Below, in pieces: positions 63,501 through 64,000 of a stretch of 64,000 nucleotides of DNA (within the stretch, counting starts at the first letter, position 1; each line of letters starts with the position of its first letter). The position numbers were made by a program, and so were the translations under genes. The notes beneath the pieces are model-generated. The model made no database searches. It was not told where the DNA came from and saw only the letters and a program-made list of their open reading frames with translations. The DNA is from Prescottella agglutinans (lineage in GTDB: Bacteria > Actinomycetota > Actinomycetes > Mycobacteriales > Mycobacteriaceae). The stretch is taken from positions 213,193 to 277,192 of the forward strand of contig NZ_RKLP01000010.1 of assembly GCF_004011865.1 (NCBI RefSeq), read 5' to 3'.

Positions 63501-64000
63501 GGCGGGCCCCGATGCGCGGATACTGCACGCTGCGTCGCCGAGTTTCGATGCGGCGGTGTTCGAGCAGATGATGGCCTTCGGTTCGGGCGCGCGGCTGGTG
63601 ATCTCCCCGCCGACCCTGTACGGAGGCGAGGGGCTGGTGCAGTTGCTCGACGCCGAGGGCGTGACTCACGCCGTGCTCACCCCCACTTTGCTGGCATCGT
63701 TGGACGTGCCCGCGACGACCCCGAGCTCCACGGATGCAACGGGTTTGGAGTCGCTGCGAAATCTGATGGTGGCCGGCGAAGCCTGCCCTCCAGAGTTGGT
63801 GACCCGATGGGCCCGGGGTCGGTCGATGTTGAATCTGTACGGGCCGACCGAGACGACGATCTGGGCGAATGTCAGTGCGCGCATGACGCCGGGTGATCGG
63901 GTGACGGTTGGTGGTCCGATTCGTGGTGTGGGGGAGTGTGTGTTGGATGGGTGGTTGCGGCCGGTTCCGGTGGGGGTGGTGGGGGAGTTGTATTTGGCTG
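57586..64000 (+). CDS. Second large NRPS, N-terminal part (continues beyond window)
   Basis: The frame is open from the ATG at 57586 to the window end (2138 codons). Domain order is: a full C domain of EntF-like starter type (about 1-425, HH at 137-138); the C-terminal half of another C domain (about 448-705, from [10 protein letters not shown] through [12 protein letters not shown], without an N-lobe or HHxxxDG); A1 (about 715-1215, TSGSTG at 879); T1 with Ser1265 (FFDLGGNSL); C2 (about 1300-1735, HHIAVDG at 1451); and A2 (from about 1750, TSGSTG at 1943), which is cut. Codes read by eye are A1 DAFVEAGIM and A2 DAFVMALIW; I cannot assign substrates. There is no epimerase after T1. The ribosome site is weak and a TTG start at 57571 is possible. 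No iron box precedes it. Confidence 0.92.
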   Translation, partial: MEVAASEPFPLSSAQYEVWLAQQLAPHLPYCIAQYVEFQGDLDLALLRSTAVTAGREVQCAFLRLIEVDGEPRQVVDPSLDNSVGFIDFRGEDDPVAAADAWMREDRSNPVDPMRDLGVSTILQVGDARYLWYSRAHHVALDGYAAMTLVNRVAALYSSAVSGREPEPSGAADLRTLYELDCRYRASSRFEADRAYWIERFRALAEPVSLADRDRAAVARDMLVTRSLDEDTAARLEDSEGRTSRTSAAVIIAAFACYLSRMAGRPEVRVDVPVSGRTTAVLRRSGGMFVNVVPLRIRVGPGDTVGDLVERVSLELMGALRHQRANLAEIAREASVGADAHLAAAPIVNVMLFRQELEFGSVTGEFHVLTSGPIEDLLINVYQRGSPAKIFVEFRGNPARYRLDELKIHQQRFVGVIEGFLMSGPASPLTTIHRESAREGERRRAEVLCLDYWRHTLAGMPVRGGLPTDRRRQTEPSPTPRSAEPGSLRIALGAERHRMLQLRAHEHDSTMFMAMHAALAALLARVSGSDDIAVGAPIARRDAALDHGAEAVIDTVVLRTHVNPGRSFAALLDRVKQCQHDAFAHAGVSFGRVVEAVAPERAPDGPPLVQVILGPDRREPTAVTDVSVTSPEACCPELCDVQVTVGESFTDSGRPAGVSVDLAFAPDLFDPATLQAFADRLVRILEYAAADPSAPVGDVDVLAPEERDQLVPVSGAEALPATTLPGLFAASVGTDPHAIAVVYGDRSWTYGELDERSNRLARWLIGRGVGPESCVAVGLRRSLESVLAVWAVTKAGAAFVPLDPGYPSVRLEHMLTDSGAVLGLTVGGLAGELPGIVPWVVLDDESVEAEVAGCAAGVVSDGERAVALYPDHPAYVIYTSGSTGVPKGVVVTHRGMANMAAEQRDRYAAGPGARVLHFASPSFDASVFELVWAFASGGCLVITPPTVYGGDELAALLDRGRVTHAVLTPSTLSSVDPRGHACLRYLEVAGEACSPELLARWAPGRSMFDGYGPTEATIMANLGDIGPPGEPVTVGGPIRGVEEFVLDGRLQPVPVGVAGELYLTGAALARGYRNQAGLTAARFVADPFGPRGQRLYRTGDVVRWRRDRKGDLELEYVGRTDFQVKIRGVRTEPGEVDAALMAHPYVRFAATLSRAGPAGDPVLVSYVLPAAGQVPDPAELTERVRAAVPNHMVPAAITMLDEIPLTPVGKLDRAALPAPDFGTRRTESRPPRTPTEEAIAGVFAEVLAVDRLGVDAHFFDLGGNSLVATKAVARINSALDRNIDIRDLFEAPTVAALAARLDGIDGQSSTRPALTAGARADKVPISIAQQRMWVVNQLDTSSPAYNIPLALRLSGALDIDALRLALADIMDRHATLRTVYPESADGPRQVVVPMERVHPDLTPVSVFGEAELRAHLVRRAAAGFDVTDEIPMRTGLFRIGPDEHVLAIVMHHIAVDGSSMVPLARDAAVAYAARLHGRAPDWAPLPVDYADYSLWQRRILGSESAPDSLFARELTYWRSTLAGMPPCIELPTDRPRPVWRSTQGGSVRFEIGADLHRRLHDLARELHSTMFMVVHALLAVLLSRLSGSTDIAVGTPTAGRGEAALDDVVGMFVNTVVLWTPVAPGGSFTDLLGEVGTCDLDALVHAEVPFERVVEAVAPVRSTAYSPLFQVMLEFRNVEPPDLALPGLTVEPIDVGLDVARYDLHLSLSEEFDPVDDAPHGMAASFGFATDIFDSATVQLLADRFLRIAEEVVSSPSTRVGEIELLSPGERRELLSVSGGPGVAGRVLPELLAAWAARDPGAVAVVCGDRRWTYQELDEQSNRLARWLIRHGVGPESGVAAALPRSLESVSTAWAVAKSGAAFVPVDPLYPVGRIEHMLSDSAVTVGVTVAEWRDRLPGSARWLVLDDPAVEAEVAGCSAAAVTAGERTAALSPDHPAYVIYTSGSTGVPKGVMVTHRGLANLVTEQCARLAAGPDARILHAASPSFDAAVFEQMMAFGSGARLVISPPTLYGGEGLVQLLDAEGVTHAVLTPTLLASLDVPATTPSSTDATGLESLRNLMVAGEACPPELVTRWARGRSMLNLYGPTETTIWANVSARMTPGDRVTVGGPIRGVGECVLDGWLRPVPVGVVGELYLA

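Overview
This window comes from a high-GC member of the Mycobacteriales, most likely Rhodococcus or a close relative. Three things point there. It has an mce4-type operon next to otsA. It has a phoP-phoR-HIT block followed by purD-TetR-purB, in the same relative order as I recall for M. tuberculosis. It also has a hydroxamate-siderophore locus of a kind known from Rhodococcus and related actinobacteria. No insertion sequences, CRISPR arrays or phage genes were seen.

Region 1 (1-6.7 kb): the 3' end of an mce4 steroid-import operon (mceD partial, mceE lipoprotein, mceF, two Mce-associated membrane proteins, all overlapping at ATGA/GTGA junctions). It ends at a shared convergent terminator and faces otsA and a 57-residue companion gene.

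Region 2 (6.7-35.6 kb): a broken-up but jointly iron-regulated siderophore locus. Four IdeR-like iron boxes lie upstream of a heterodimeric ABC exporter, a divergently read formyltransferase and alpha/beta-hydrolase pair, a 5594-residue four-module NRPS, and an ornithine N5-monooxygenase followed by an MbtH protein. The module order is C-A-T-E, C-A-T-E, C-A-T, C-A-T, C. The specificity codes read by eye predict formyl-hydroxyornithine, a serine-like residue, hydroxyornithine, and a fourth residue I cannot assign. There is no thioesterase; a terminal C-type domain with an altered active site ends the protein. Genes sitting between these units are an acyl-CoA synthetase of different base composition, a hypothetical gene, a secreted tyrosine phosphatase and a Tat-exported PI-PLC-like protein.

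Region 3 (35.6-43.2 kb): housekeeping and small accessory genes. They include a ThrE-type exporter, an NTF2-like protein, tRNA-Thr(UGU), a VOC protein, a methyltransferase plus flavin oxidoreductase pair divergent from a cupin-XRE regulator, two tiny overlapping ORFs, a dienelactone hydrolase, a protein of 14 decapeptide repeats and a Gdx/SugE-type SMR transporter.

Region 4 (43.2-57.2 kb): phoP-phoR, a HIT protein, a YdcF-like exported protein, a GT2/GtrA fusion with an ArnT-like glycosyltransferase, then DUF2630, purD, SDR, aminotransferase, TetR, purB and a GAF-ANTAR regulator. Closely matching PhoP-box-like direct repeats lie before phoP and before the GT2/GtrA gene, which suggests that the glycosylation operon belongs to the PhoP regulon.

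Region 5 (57.6-64 kb): the start of a second large NRPS, cut by the window end. It opens with a complete C domain followed by only the C-terminal half of another C domain, and its adenylation domains contain blocks of strikingly G/T-ending codons.
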